From Paenibacillus thiaminolyticus (GTDB lineage: Bacteria > Bacillota > Bacilli > Paenibacillales > Paenibacillaceae), in the NCBI RefSeq assembly GCF_007066085.1, contig NZ_CP041405.1:6045501-6109500 (forward strand): DNA of 64,000 bases. The letters run 5' to 3'. Below are positions 36,274 through 44,867 of this stretch, in pieces. The stretch's first letter is position 1. Every line of letters begins with the position of its first letter. Made by a program: the position numbers and the translations under genes. Below the pieces are notes generated by a model. It worked only from the letters and a program-made list of their open reading frames with translations, did no database searches and was not told where the DNA came from.

Positions 36274-36949
36274 ATGCCTAATAAAAAATATGATGCGTCA
36301 GAGAAACTCGTTATCATTGGTGAAATCGAAAGTGGCGAAATTGGTGTTAAGGCTGCAGCCAAGAAATACGGTATCAGCAAAACGACTTTGGTGAAATGGC
36401 GTCGTCGTTACAAGGTGTATGGTTATGAGGGGTTAGAAAAACAAAACCATAATCGAAGTTATAGTGCTGGGCTTAAGCTCCAAGCGGTGGATTACATAGA
36501 GGGAGGATTGTCTCAATATCAGATCATCGATAAATACAAGATTGCAAGCAGAACGCAGCTTTCCAACTGGATTAAGGAGTATAATCGTCATAGCAGCTTA
36601 AAAGCTTACTCAGGAGGAGCGAAAGCAATGACGAAGGGGCGTTCGACGACTTAGCAGGAACGGATCGATATTGTGCAATACTGTCTTGCTCATCAGTATG
36701 ACTACCGTAAGACAGCGGACCATTTTCAGGTCTCCTACCAGCAAGTCTACCAGTGGGTGAAGAAGTTTGAAGAGGGCGGCCAGGATGCGTTAAAGGATGG
36801 TCGGGGAAGAACGAAAGCGCCGGAGGAATTAACAGAGGCCGATCGCCAAAAAACTCCAGATGAAAAAGATGGAATATGAAATCGAGCGGCTTCGGGCGGA
36901 AAATGCATTTCTAAAAAAGTTACGGGAATTCCAAAGGAGGCGAAGCTAA
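36274..36949 (+). pseudogene. IS3-family transposase OrfA (nonsense mutation plus frameshift)
   Basis: The reading frame encodes helix-turn-helix repeats of IS3/IS150-type OrfA (AAKKYGISKTTLVKWRRRY, then VSYQQVYQWVKKFEEGG). It is broken by TAG at 36652-36654 after KGRSTT, where family members have a Tyr codon. A second break is an extra A in the A6 run near 36847, after which the frame continues QMKKMEYEIERLRAENAFLKKL. An A6G slippery motif at about 36913-36919 is the usual site for -1 frameshifting to OrfB. Non-functional. Confidence 0.85.
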
Positions 36950-36977
36950 GCCAATACCGTCAAGAGACCATGAATTA
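36919..36977 (+). pseudogene. IS3-family OrfB, 5' stub
   Basis: In the -1 frame after the slippery run the sequence reads PKEAKLSQYRQETM, the expected OrfB beginning, and then stops as phage-like sequence begins near 36975. The remainder of OrfB resumes at about 42804. Confidence 0.65.
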
Positions 36978-36989
36978 AAGGCAGAGTAT

Positions 36990-37280
36990 GTGCGCCTCCT
37001 ATGTGAATATCACAATTTTAAAGATACATTCCGGGCCTTGGCAGCTAAGCGCGGCGCCGCGGAGAACCGGGAACGGACACTCAAGACAGCCATTAAGATC
37101 GCAATCGATGAATACGGACTCTGGCAGGACAAGTCAGCAGCAGCTCATATTATGTTCGGTGCACTTAATGAGGCGATTAATCAAGTCTATGGCGATGCAC
37201 AGATGCGGGGTGATGACGATGCACGATCTAATTCCCGAGTACAAAGAAACCCGGAAGACCCTGGTACACAAGAGAGATGA
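36990..37280 (+). pseudogene. Phage-like protein of unknown function, 5' end probably lost
   Basis: The frame is open back into the IS junction and reads RDHELKAEYVRLLCEYHNF, then KTAIKIAIDEYGLW and a polar tail. GTG 36990 is the first possible start but has no good ribosome site, so the true N-terminus was likely removed by the IS junction. It overlaps the start of the next gene by 68 bp, a typical compact phage arrangement. No family recognised. Confidence 0.45.
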
Positions 37281-37692
37281 ACTGAAACAGATGCGGGATG
37301 AATTGAAGGAGCGCCGGCTGAAGTTGATGGGGAAGATCACGCAGCCGACTATTCCCCACGCAGAGGCCGAGCAGATAGCCGCCGAGATAGCAACACTGGA
37401 GAGCGATATGTCGTTCTTGTCCTCCATGATTTCGGACCGGGAATACGACATTGAATGGATGGAGACAGGCAGGAGACCGGGCAACAAGCGCGGAATAGAG
37501 CGGCGAGCGGCATACCAGCGAGAGCGGCCGGTTGATCCTCTCAAGCTCCAGGCATACGTAGCCAAATCATGCAGCGGCGGCGCCGTACAGGCAGAGAGAA
37601 TAACGGATCGAGAACGGGACCGGATAGAGTTTGCACTTGGTCAATTATCACCAAGAGAAAAAGAGTGCGGAATCGGCAGAAGAAAAAGTTAG
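37213..37692 (+). pseudogene. Phage sigma-70-like late regulator, region 4 deleted
   Basis: It starts MTMHDLIPEYKETRKTL with GCGGGGTG upstream. It has a charged coiled region and ends DRERDRIEFALGQLSPREKEC, the lead-in to sigma region 4 in phage positive-control factors. The helix-turn-helix expected next is absent. The frame ends GIGRRKS, while another frame continues SAEEKVRYHSRQADLFDYI to 37732, resembling the lost C-terminus. An internal deletion with frameshift near 37668 explains this. Confidence 0.6.
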
Positions 37693-37735
37693 ATACCACT
37701 CTAGACAAGCGGATTTATTTGATTATATCTAAAAA

Positions 37736-37768
37736 ATGGCGACTGCTTACTATAGTGGCAGTCGCCAT
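37736..37768. terminator. Hairpin (possible bidirectional terminator)
   Basis: An 11-bp perfect stem ATGGCGACTGC / GCAGTCGCCAT with an 11-base loop. The T-rich stretch after it is interrupted, so strength is uncertain. It separates the sigma-like remnant from the minus-strand membrane gene. Confidence 0.5.
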
Positions 37769-37846
37769 TAGTCTATTTCTTCTTTTCATGGTCTTGTATG
37801 ACTTGGTTTATGTACTTCAATCTGATTCTTATTTGTTCAAGATGTT

Positions 37847-38299
37847 TTATTCTAACCATGTCAATAAACGAGGCGGATAAGGAAAAAACCAAAAACCAGA
37901 CATGCTTATAATTCCACTTGAATAGTCTGTGTTATCTTTAAGAGATATAGAAATTGCAAGCAAAGCAGCCATAACAGAAACAACAGGGATTAAAATAGTT
38001 GTAATATTTTTTATAAGCATGTCATCAGCCTGTTTCAATTCTTCCATCTCTATTTTGAATTTCATATCGTAGATTTGTTGTTGATTTTCAATAAAACGAG
38101 CCGAGTAAAAATTTAAAGTTAGTAAGTGGTGGTCATCTCTTTTTCTTCTATTTCTAAGGGGCAATGGATACTCTCTTATGAATTCCCGGTATTTTCTAAG
38201 TCGAAAAATGAAGTATACTACCAGAAGAATTAAAATGATAACCAGTAATAACAATGGGAGAACCAGAATGAGTAAGTTGTAAATTTTCCATAAAGTCAT
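37847..38299 (-). CDS. Small membrane protein of unknown function
   Basis: 150 aa with a strongly hydrophobic first helix (IYNLLILVLPLLLLVIILILLVV is hydrophobic over residues 6-30), a basic stretch (RLRKYREF and RNRRKRDD), a soluble charged middle (about 60-105) and a second helix (about 106-125). GGAGG lies 8 bp before its ATG on the minus strand. Opposite orientation to the phage remnants. It is likely a cargo gene of the prophage or a later insertion. No family recognised. Confidence 0.55.
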   Translation of the reverse strand: MTLWKIYNLLILVLPLLLLVIILILLVVYFIFRLRKYREFIREYPLPLRNRRKRDDHHLLTLNFYSARFIENQQQIYDMKFKIEMEELKQADDMLIKNITTILIPVVSVMAALLAISISLKDNTDYSSGIISMSGFWFFPYPPRLLTWLE

Positions 38300-38389
38300 G
38301 CTTAGAACCTCCGATTATTGGATCATAACTTAATTCAACATTGGTAGGATTACTCCTCTAAAAGCCCCTTACAAAAGCCACCTATATAT

Positions 38390-38449
38390 AGACGGGTAAA
38401 TCGGCGCGGGAAACAACCCCGTTGCTTCGGTGGAAACCGCGCCCCGTCT
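38390..38449 (+). other. Structured RNA-like element (nested hairpin) just before the tRNA-like gene
   Basis: Outer stem AGACGGG (38390-38396) with CCCGTCT (38443-38449). Inner stem GCGCGG (38404-38409) with CCGCGC (38437-38442). A C/G-rich loop CCCCGTTGCTTCGG can fold again. It ends 3 bp before a tRNA-like sequence. It could be a degenerate tRNA or a processed phage RNA. Confidence 0.4.
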
Positions 38450-38452
38450 CGT

Positions 38453-38534
38453 GGAAAGGTAGCTCAGAGGACAGAGCGCTCGGGGCAGGGCCCATAGCCC
38501 GCGAAGGTTGGCGGTTCGAATCCGCCCCTTTCCC
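38453..38534 (+). tRNA. tRNA-like gene, anticodon arm aberrant (possible CAT)
   Basis: Acceptor GGAAAGG (38453-38459) pairs with CCTTTCC (38527-38533). D arm GCTC/GAGC (38462-38465/38474-38477). T arm GGCGG-TTCGAAT-CCGCC (38510-38526) is perfect. The anticodon/variable region (38479-38509, 31 nt) does not form a standard 5-bp, 7-nt arm. The best fold is GGG-CCCATAG-CCC with CAT at the anticodon and C instead of T at position 33. No CCA is encoded. Probably a prophage tRNA, decayed or unusual. Confidence 0.5.
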
Positions 38535-38708
38535 TCAACGAAATTTACTAATTATGTTAATCCTCCTTCTCTATATAGCCGCTCCTTCGGGGGCGGCGCT
38601 TTATAAAAACCAGAAATTATAGAATGAACCAAATCTATTGCCATTTTCCATAAAATAGTTTACAATGATCGTGAAATACAAAATATCCATGATATGGAGG
38701 TTTTTGCA

Positions 38709-39029
38709 ATGAAAAAAGCACTGATCGTATTCGGCACAACTGCAGCTTTACTGGCAAGCGTAATGGCTCCGACAGCGGGCTTTGCTGCTACAAAAACAGA
38801 AGTATCGACTACTAATTCTGTTTTTGCGCAGGAAGAAAAGGAATGGATTACAGACGTCATAGGTTGGAAGTACTATTCTAATCTAAGCGATGTTCCAGAG
38901 ACATACTATTATGTTGGTACAGGTACGACGGGGAAAGGTATTTGGAAAGGTGAACTGAGACTCAAAGAGCGGACATTTAATAGCAAGGGTGTGAGAGGAA
39001 TTTACGAAGGTTGGATTTATAAGTCTTAA
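38709..39029 (+). CDS. Small secreted protein of unknown function (prophage cargo)
   Basis: 106 aa with an N-terminal signal peptide: MKKALIVFGTTAALLASVMA then AGFAA, cleavage near 27. The mature part of about 80 residues is aromatic-rich (GWKYYSNL, ETYYYVGTG, YEGWIYKS). ATG 38709 has TGGAGG 8 bp upstream. The in-frame ATG at 38694 lies before that site. It has its own terminator at 39076, so it is a self-contained cassette. No homologous family recognised. Confidence 0.65.
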   Translation: MKKALIVFGTTAALLASVMAPTAGFAATKTEVSTTNSVFAQEEKEWITDVIGWKYYSNLSDVPETYYYVGTGTTGKGIWKGELRLKERTFNSKGVRGIYEGWIYKS

Positions 39030-39075
39030 ACCGCATTTGCTTAAATCAGATGTGTACGATATTTAACATGGAACT

Positions 39076-39101
39076 AGTCGCTGATAATCAGCGGCTTTTT
39101 T
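39076..39101 (+). terminator. Terminator, cargo cassette 1
   Basis: AGTCGCTGA / TCAGCGGCT stem followed by TTTTTT. It is one of three related terminators in this island (39397, 40051). Confidence 0.8.
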
Positions 39102-39123
39102 CATAGGAGGAAATACCTTCCTT

Positions 39124-39384
39124 ATGTCGAAGTATGACAGCAAAAGGAGGAGTTGTATAATTGATGCAGATTCTTTTTTAATGCCGCTTAAAGATATGGC
39201 GAATACTTTGGTATTCATGCTATTGTTGTATATGGTGTTACCTATCGTCGCATCAGCATTATTGTTGAGGTTTGGCTTCAAGGTAAAAGGACAAATGTTT
39301 AATTTACTTGTTGGGGCAGTCTCGTTGGTTGGAATCTACTTTATGATGACGGATGGGACACAAAGGTTTTTAGTAATACAGTAA
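39124..39384 (+). CDS. Small membrane protein of unknown function (cargo cassette 2)
   Basis: 86 aa with two hydrophobic helices (about residues 29-49, LVFMLLLYMVLPIVASALLL, and about 60-77). ATG 39124 has AGGAGG only at a long spacing of about 14 bp. An internal GGAGG at 39148 lies close to in-frame codons without a standard start, so the N-terminus is uncertain. It lies between two matching terminators. Unknown function. Confidence 0.45.
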   Translation: MSKYDSKRRSCIIDADSFLMPLKDMANTLVFMLLLYMVLPIVASALLLRFGFKVKGQMFNLLVGAVSLVGIYFMMTDGTQRFLVIQ

Positions 39385-39396
39385 CGTTTCCTTATA

Positions 39397-39422
39397 AGTC
39401 GCTGATTATTCAGCGGCTTTTC
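39397..39422 (+). terminator. Terminator, cargo cassette 2
   Basis: AGTCGCTGA / TCAGCGGCT stem with TTTT after it, the same stem as at 39076. Confidence 0.75.
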
Positions 39423-39576
39423 TATTGCAAGAATTTTTAAAGTCGTTTTTTCTCTGTCGAAATAAGTAAAGTATTAGGACATTACTACTTTTGAACTATA
39501 TACCCAATTAGGGATATTTTGGTAGAATGGGGATTGAAAGGTGGCCGCCTTTAAATAATCAAAAGGATGGGATACT

Positions 39577-40038
39577 ATGAAAAAGTTTGTCTCAACACTT
39601 CTAGTATTTGCTTTAATGTTAGTATTCTCTACAAGTGCATTTGCGATGCCAGGTATGGGGGATACTATGGAAAAAGCTATTAAAATTGAGCCAGGTATCA
39701 AATTTAATGGTGTAATCCAAGATTCCACAGATTATGATTGGTTTACATGGGAAAATAAAACAACGAAGAATAGATACTTGAATTTTCAAATTTGGACACC
39801 ATCAGCACAAAATAATCTACAGTTAGGAGCGGTAATGGTGTATCCATTCGGACATCAGACATTGCCGTTTTATGCAGAAAAGAGTAAGAGTGGAACTTTT
39901 CTGGACTTTCGTAATATTTTAGTCCCTGCATATGCAGGGAAAGTATACTTATTCGTGAAATCAACCGGGAATAATCCCGAACCTTACGAAATCAAATATT
40001 TTACTTTAACATATGAAAAACCTGGTGATTTGGACTAA
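39577..40038 (+). CDS. Secreted protein of unknown function, PPC-like fold possible (cargo cassette 3)
   Basis: 153 aa with signal peptide MKKFVSTLLVFALMLVFSTSAFA, cleavage near 23. The mature part starts with a pattern seen in secreted beta-sandwich PPC-type domains (AIKIEPGIKFNGVIQDSTDYDWFTW, residues about 34-58, 'G-I-D-D-DWF'). AAAGGATGGG precedes the ATG. It has its own terminators at 40051 and 40083. PPC-like is pattern inference only. Confidence 0.6.
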   Translation: MKKFVSTLLVFALMLVFSTSAFAMPGMGDTMEKAIKIEPGIKFNGVIQDSTDYDWFTWENKTTKNRYLNFQIWTPSAQNNLQLGAVMVYPFGHQTLPFYAEKSKSGTFLDFRNILVPAYAGKVYLFVKSTGNNPEPYEIKYFTLTYEKPGDLD

Positions 40039-40050
40039 AGGACTTCATTA

Positions 40051-40074
40051 AGTCGCTCATTTGAGCGGCTTTTC
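40051..40074 (+). terminator. Terminator, cargo cassette 3
   Basis: AGTCGCTCA / TGAGCGGCT stem with TTTT after it, a variant of the two preceding terminators. Confidence 0.75.
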
Positions 40075-40082
40075 GTATTATT

Positions 40083-40116
40083 AGGTCAACCGGAATTTCT
40101 GGTTGGCCTATTTTTG
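40083..40116 (+). terminator. Second terminator before the IS110-family element
   Basis: AGGTCAACC pairs with GGTTGGCCT across a 9-base loop and is followed by ATTTTTGT. Confidence 0.75.
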
Positions 40117-40141
40117 TAGGTATATTAAGATGGCGGTAGCC

Positions 40142-40313
40142 GGGAGAACGTGCGGCTTTTAGGGGGAAAACCCCGGAATAAAAACTGTTCTCCCACTACC
40201 CCCAATGACCATGTTTGAGCTGGTTGAGACATTGAAGATCTCGTATCACAAGCGAAGCTATGGGTTTGGAGCCATCGTGGGAGTGCCGGCGAGTATTTAG
40301 TAAGGAGGGTATT
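40142..40313 (+). ncRNA. Candidate bridge-RNA region of the IS110-family element
   Basis: The left end begins with an 8-bp stem GGGAGAAC (40142-40149) / GTTCTCCC (40187-40194) enclosing GGGG-AAAA-CCCC, and further hairpin-capable sequence runs up to the transposase start. IS110-subgroup elements express a bridge RNA from this 5' non-coding end. Loop boundaries cannot be assigned without folding and target comparison. Confidence 0.4.
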
Positions 40314-41514
40314 ATGGAACCGGTAATAGGAATGGATATATCAAAAGGAAACAGTGTCATTCAAGCTTTTTTACGGCGAAATGAACCCTACGGGAAAGCA
40401 GAACAGATTTATCATAACGAGCAAGGATTAGAGAGGCTCTGCACATTATGCACAGAACTAAAAGCAAGGACAGGCACGGAGCCAGTAGTTGTTATGGAAG
40501 CTACGGGACATTATCACCGTGGACTTGTTTGTTACTTGGCTCGGGAAGAAATCCGTCATATCATCCTTAATCCGTTACAGTCCAAGCGAGCAAAAGGAAT
40601 GGGACTTTGTAAGGTGAAAACCGACGAGGCAGATGCTTGGAACTTGGCCGAAATGTTTTACAGAGGAGATGCTTTGCCACACCGAATCTGGGATGAGGCG
40701 TACATGGAACTTCAACACGCTACCCGCCAGCATGAGTTTGTCACATCATTATATGTACAAGCCAAACTCAATACCAGGGCATTGTTGGATCAAGTAATTC
40801 CGGCTTATGAAGGAGTGTTTAGTGACCTGTACTCGGCTACATCACTAGAAGTGTTGCAGAGCTGTTTACAAGGGCAAATGGATGAGGTGGAGATTATAGA
40901 GAAAGTCCTAATAAAACATGCTGGGAGATCTCGCAGTCAAAGCTGGATAAGAGAGAAGTCGATACGATTAGAAGAGGTATCAAGCAAGTGGAAGGAAGGG
41001 TGGGCAAGTCCATCTCAAACGGCGGTACTGAAAGGGATGGTGGCGTTACTCTTAACATTTCAAGCCCAATTGAAGCAATTGGAGCAGCAAATGGAGGAAA
41101 TATCTGTTCATCTACCGGAGGTTCATTTATTGAAATCCATTCCTGGAATTGGGGAAAAGCTTGCAGCGGCTATAGTGGCGGGAGATAGGAGATATTAGAC
41201 AGTTTAGACATGCTAAGCAGCTAGTAGCCTATGCCGGACTAGATCCGAGTGTATATAGTTCAGGGAAATTTATAGCTAGCAGCAACCGGATTACGAAACG
41301 CGGCTCAAAACGTCTGCGCAGATCGTTGTATCTTGCTGTACAATGTGGACTTCGGCAAGGAAGTAATAGACGGTTAGTATCGTACTACGAACGAAAAAAG
41401 AAAGAAGGCAAGCCTTACAAGGTAACGGTGATCGCTTGCGCCAACAAGCTACTACATCACATTTACGCTAGAATAGAGGCCAGCCTTACCAAGCATAAAC
41501 TTATTCAATTCTAA
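40314..41514 (+). pseudogene. IS110-family transposase, single-base frameshift
   Basis: N-terminal DEDD/RuvC-like domain from MEPVIGMDISKGNS with VVMEATGHYHRG and KTDEADAWNLAEM (catalytic acids visible). C-terminal Transposase_20 domain begins LLKSIPGIGEKLAAAIVA. An extra G in GTGGCGGGAGATAG near 41183 shifts the frame and stops at 41196. In the corrected frame EIGDIRQFRHAKQLVAYAG continues to IQF at 41514. ATG 40314 has AAGGAGGG upstream. Inactive unless the shift is programmed. Confidence 0.85.
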
Positions 41515-41585
41515 AAAAACCAGTATATCAGTAATTCATTAAATCACCAAGGGTGCAGCTTGACAAACATTAGCTGGTTTTTATT

Positions 41586-41873
41586 GCTGCTATCAAGAAG
41601 CGCGGGGTATTCCGTGTAATCAAGGCCGACAATGATGTCGTGGATGGCATACGTGATGTTGCCTCCGCATTGGTCGAGGGATTGATCAAATACAACGATT
41701 GTTGCAAGGAAACGCTACGTGAATTCTCTAGCTATGTATGGGACGAGAAGGCAGCAGCGAGAGGGGGAGACAAGCCGCTCAAGGAAAATGATCACCAAAT
41801 GGACGCGGATCGGTATTTCGTACGGGGTGTGGTCAAGCGAAAAGGCGGGGTATACTTTCCAGACGCGTCATAA
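41586..41873 (+). pseudogene. Phage terminase large subunit, C-terminal fragment
   Basis: The open frame begins at the IS110 right end with AAIKKRGVFRVIKADNDVVDGI and ends with FSSYVWDEKAAARGGDKPLKEN and DHQMDADRYFV, the hallmark of the TerL nuclease C-terminus. The ATPase half is missing. It is a remnant of a tailed-phage packaging module next to a portal gene. Confidence 0.8.
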
Positions 41874-41882
41874 GAAAGGGGG

Positions 41883-42077
41883 ATGCACTTGTTTTTTCTG
41901 TTTGGTGATGAAATGGAAGACATTGAGAGGATTATTCGCGAAGGGGCGGAATCCGCGGCCACTATTCCTCAAATCATTGAGATTGAAATAGGTGAATGGA
42001 AGAATTCGAAGAAACTTAAATGGATGCGGGAAACTTGGCGAACAACAAAATCCCGCATGCGTTTGCGCGTAAATTGA
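41883..42077 (+). CDS. Small phage protein between terminase and portal
   Basis: 64 aa, charged, no recognised family. ATG follows AGAAAGGGGG. The position between terL and portal is occupied by short uncharacterised genes in SPP1-like phages. It may no longer be expressed in this remnant. Confidence 0.4.
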   Translation: MHLFFLFGDEMEDIERIIREGAESAATIPQIIEIEIGEWKNSKKLKWMRETWRTTKSRMRLRVN

Positions 42078-42093
42078 CCAAAAGGTTGGATAT

Positions 42094-42803
42094 TTGCTTG
42101 GTAAGCCGATGAGTATTCAAACCAAGAATGATACCTATCATAAAACGCTGACGGACATATTTAATGACGCAATGATGAGGCGTTTGCAGTCGATAGGGGA
42201 AGAGGCAATAAACAAAGGAATCTCTTGGTTACATCCCTACTACAATGAATCGGGCGATCTCTGCTTCAAAAAGATGAAATCTGAAGAAATTATTCCACTC
42301 TGGAAAGACGAAGAACACACTGAACTGATGGCGGTAATCCGAGTATATGATGTCGTAGTATATAACGGATTGAACCGAAGCACAGTTACCAAGGTGGAAT
42401 GGTGGGACGTGAACGGTGTTCGCCGCTATGTTGTTCAGAATGGACTTGTGCCGGATGTGGAAGCAGGAGAGGAAGGAAGTCATTTCACTCTCATTGTAGG
42501 TGATGAAGAGAAACCAATGAATTGGGAGCGAGTGCCGTTTATCGCATGGAAGTATAATTCAAGGGAACAACCGTTGATCGAGATCATTAAAGAATTGGTA
42601 GATGATTATGACAGGAACAAGAGCGATAACAGTAATAATATAGAGGATCTACCTAATAGCATCTACGTAGTTGATAACTATGACGGGACTAGTGGATCTG
42701 AGTTCCGGAAAAACATCTCAATATATAGGACGGTATTTACTAGAGAAGGCGGTAGTGTGAAATCGGTAAACATCGAAATTAACACTGAGGCATACACCAA
42801 GAA
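42094..42803 (+). pseudogene. SPP1 Gp6-like phage portal protein, fragment
   Basis: About 236 residues related to SPP1-type portal proteins: SIGEEAINKGISWLHPYYNESGD, EEIIPLWKDEEHTELMAVIRVY and VPFIAWKYNSREQPLIEIIKELVDDYDR, each read over residues 30-180. The 5' end (TTG 42094) and the missing wing/clip N-terminus suggest truncation. The 3' end fuses into IS3 OrfB sequence near 42804, and the open frame stops at 42858. Confidence 0.75.
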
Positions 42804-43631
42804 GAAGCGTTGTTCAGCGTTCAGCTTCTGTGTGAAATTGCAGGCATTTCACGTTTAAGCTATTACAAGTGGCTAAATCGCAAGCCCAGTTCCCATGAGC
42901 AGGAAAATGCAGAGCTAACGCATGTCATGATGTCCATTTATGAGAAAGTCGAGCGTACCTTTGGATACCGTCAATTAACGGTGCACATGCGCCGCCAAAT
43001 GGGAAAAACGATTAACCAAAAGCGCGTGTACCGGCTGATGAAGATACAAGGAATTCAATCCGTCATCCGGAGGAAGAAAAAGAGATATCCGAGATCCACT
43101 CCACAGCAGGTGGCTGAGAACGTGCTGAACAGCAAATTCACTGCAGATGCGCCAAATGAAAAGTGGGTTACGGATGTGACGGAATTCAAGTACGGCAATG
43201 GCCAAAAAGCGTATCTAAGCGCTATTCTCGACCTTCATGATAAATCCATCGTTTCCTATGTATTCGGGCGTTCCAATAACAAACCTCTTGTATTTCAGAC
43301 GTTGAAACGGGCCTTGCAAGAAGCACCAGGAAGCAAGCCCATGCTTCATAGCGACCGGGGTTTCCAATATACCTCTCTGGACTTCAAGAAGCTCTTGGAC
43401 GATAACGAAATGACTCAGAGTATGTCCCGTGTTGGACGATGCATCGATAACGGTCCAATGGAATCTTTCTGGGGAACCCTAAAATGCGAGAAGTATTATT
43501 TACACACCTACCATACCTTTGAGGAGCTCGAAAAAGACATCCAGGCCTACTCCACTTTTACAATTACGAACGATTACAAGCAAAACTAAACGGCCTCAGT
43601 CCGATGGAATTCAGGACTAAAGCCGCTTAAT
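42804..43631 (+). pseudogene. IS3-family transposase OrfB, 3' part (frameshifted)
   Basis: It reads FSVQLLCEIAGISRLSYYKWL then the rve integrase core: WVTDVTEF (first Asp), MLHSDRGFQYTS (second Asp) and NGPMESFWGTLKCE (Glu). A one-base deletion near 43552 shifts IQAYIHFYN... to YSTFTITNDYKQN. The original frame runs on to TAA at 43631 (LNGLSPMEFRTKAA). Completes the OrfB stub at 36919. Inactive. Confidence 0.85.
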
Positions 43632-43766
43632 TGATTTTTATGTTTTGTACTGTCTACTTGACGGGGTGCAGTTCACAGTGAGACAGCCCCTAATTCTCAA
43701 AGCCCGGCTTGCCAAAACGTCGAAATGCTGTAAAAATACAGCTTTCTATTATGAGGTTTCGCCCGT

Positions 43767-43907
43767 TGCAGGGATTCCTGCAAAACCGCAGGAATTTCAG
43801 GCTGTGCAATAGATAAAAAGCGAAAATCGGCGGAAATGATGCACTTTTACAGGAATATAATAAAATATCGGATCGGATGGCGCAAATTCCTGTAGTAACG
43901 CAGGATT
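43767..43907. repeat. REP-like paired palindromes
   Basis: ATTCCTGC (43774-43781) pairs with GCAGGAAT (43788-43795). A related, less perfect copy, ATTCCTG...CAGGATT, lies at 43886-43907. The 43590-44077 gap otherwise holds the IS3 right end and no gene I can support. Confidence 0.55.
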
Positions 43908-44077
43908 TTACTGCCTTCTCCTTCTTCCACCGCCAGCGCCATGAGAAGCTGCGGCATCTGGATCTATCGCCGCTTCTCCAGCGCCCGTCCTGCCTCTATC
44001 GGTAAATCCCGTCTCGCGGCCCCGTATCCTTTTGCACGGCCTGCCTATGGGACAGCCTTTTGCCGGATCGAGTATCG

Positions 44078-44761
44078 TCAAGAGAGCGGCTCAATGCAAG
44101 CGGGATCGTCCGTCTTCGCATTGCCTACCCGCTTGTGTACCGGATAGGCGCGAAGCTCATCGGCCGGACGGGGCCGCAGAAGCGGCTCCAGCCGCAGCGT
44201 GTCGGTCGTGCCGCGATCGAGCCACATCGTCATCTGCTCGGGCGGCACGATGACGGGCATCCGGTCATGTATCGGAGCCATCAGCTCGTTCGGTTCGGTC
44301 GTGATGATCGTGCAGGTGCTTACCTTGCGCCCTTCGGCATCGAACCAGGTGTCATACAGGCCGGCGAACTGAAAGAGGCCGCCGTCCCGCCTTACGATCC
44401 GGATCGGCTGCTTCGTGCCGTCCGGCTCCGTTCTCCATTCGTAGAAGCCGTCCGCCGGAATGAGGCAGCGCTTGCGCTCGAACGGAAGGCGGAAGGCCGG
44501 CTTGCTGCGCAGCGTCTCGGCGCGGGCGTTCATGGTCCGCCAGCCGATCTTCTCGTCCTTGGCCCAGGAGGGGATCAGCCCCCAGCGGAGCGGGCCGATT
44601 CTCAGCTTCGCCCCGTCATGGATGACGGCCGGGATGGGCTGGCCCGGGGCGATATTGAAGCGGGGCCCGTAAGAGATCAGGGCCGCAGCCGCATCCTCCT
44701 CCAGCGCATAATAGGCGAGCAGCTCCTCCAAGCTCACCGTCAATGAATATCTCCCGCACAT
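44078..44761 (-). CDS. yedK: SOS response-associated peptidase (SRAP/YedK/HMCES family)
   Basis: 227 aa beginning MCGRYSLT, where Cys2 becomes the catalytic nucleophile after Met removal and crosslinks abasic sites in single-stranded DNA. Other family blocks are FNIAPGQPIPAV, LRWGLIPSWAKD, NARAET, CLIPADGFYEW (Glu) and HDRMPVI (His). GGGAGGGAG precedes the ATG on the minus strand. The neighbouring Y-family polymerase cassette fits a damage-tolerance role. Confidence 0.92.
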   Translation of the reverse strand: MCGRYSLTVSLEELLAYYALEEDAAAALISYGPRFNIAPGQPIPAVIHDGAKLRIGPLRWGLIPSWAKDEKIGWRTMNARAETLRSKPAFRLPFERKRCLIPADGFYEWRTEPDGTKQPIRIVRRDGGLFQFAGLYDTWFDAEGRKVSTCTIITTEPNELMAPIHDRMPVIVPPEQMTMWLDRGTTDTLRLEPLLRPRPADELRAYPVHKRVGNAKTDDPACIEPLS

Positions 44762-44867
44762 GCTTCTCCCTCCCTTTTTCTAGAACGACTTCATTATACC
44801 CGATGGCCGCCGCCTCCTCCAATGACCGTCCCCGGATCAGCCAAGCCTCGACGTTGCCGGTCCCTAG

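Larger units (their letters stand above)
40119..41585 (+). mobile_element. IS110-family insertion sequence (ends approximate)
   Basis: About 195 bp of structured non-coding left end, a frameshifted IS110-type transposase (40314-41514) and about 70 bp of right end containing AAAACCAG...CTGGTTTT. Like other IS110 elements it lacks obvious terminal inverted repeats, so exact ends cannot be read. It abuts the C-terminal fragment of a terminase gene on the right. Confidence 0.65.
36212..43676. mobile_element. IS3-family element, split and degraded, enclosing a prophage remnant
   Basis: Terminal inverted repeats face inward at 36212-36239 (TGATATGCTCCCCTTACGG, then TAGACAG) and 43650-43676 (complement TGAACTGCACCCCGTCAAG, then TAGACAG). 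Orientation and coding content are orfA and the first codons of orfB on the left, and the rest of orfB on the right. Between them, about 36978-42803, lie prophage genes and an IS110-family element. Outside the ends, AGGGGCTGTC (36181) and its complement (43683) form a further inverted pair. It may be two truncated IS copies fused around phage DNA. Confidence 0.75.

Noticed and set aside
37569..37880. 103-aa open frame after the phage sigma-like remnant
   Set aside because: It begins inside the sigma-like gene, runs through an 11-bp hairpin and overlaps the 3' end of a better supported minus-strand membrane gene.
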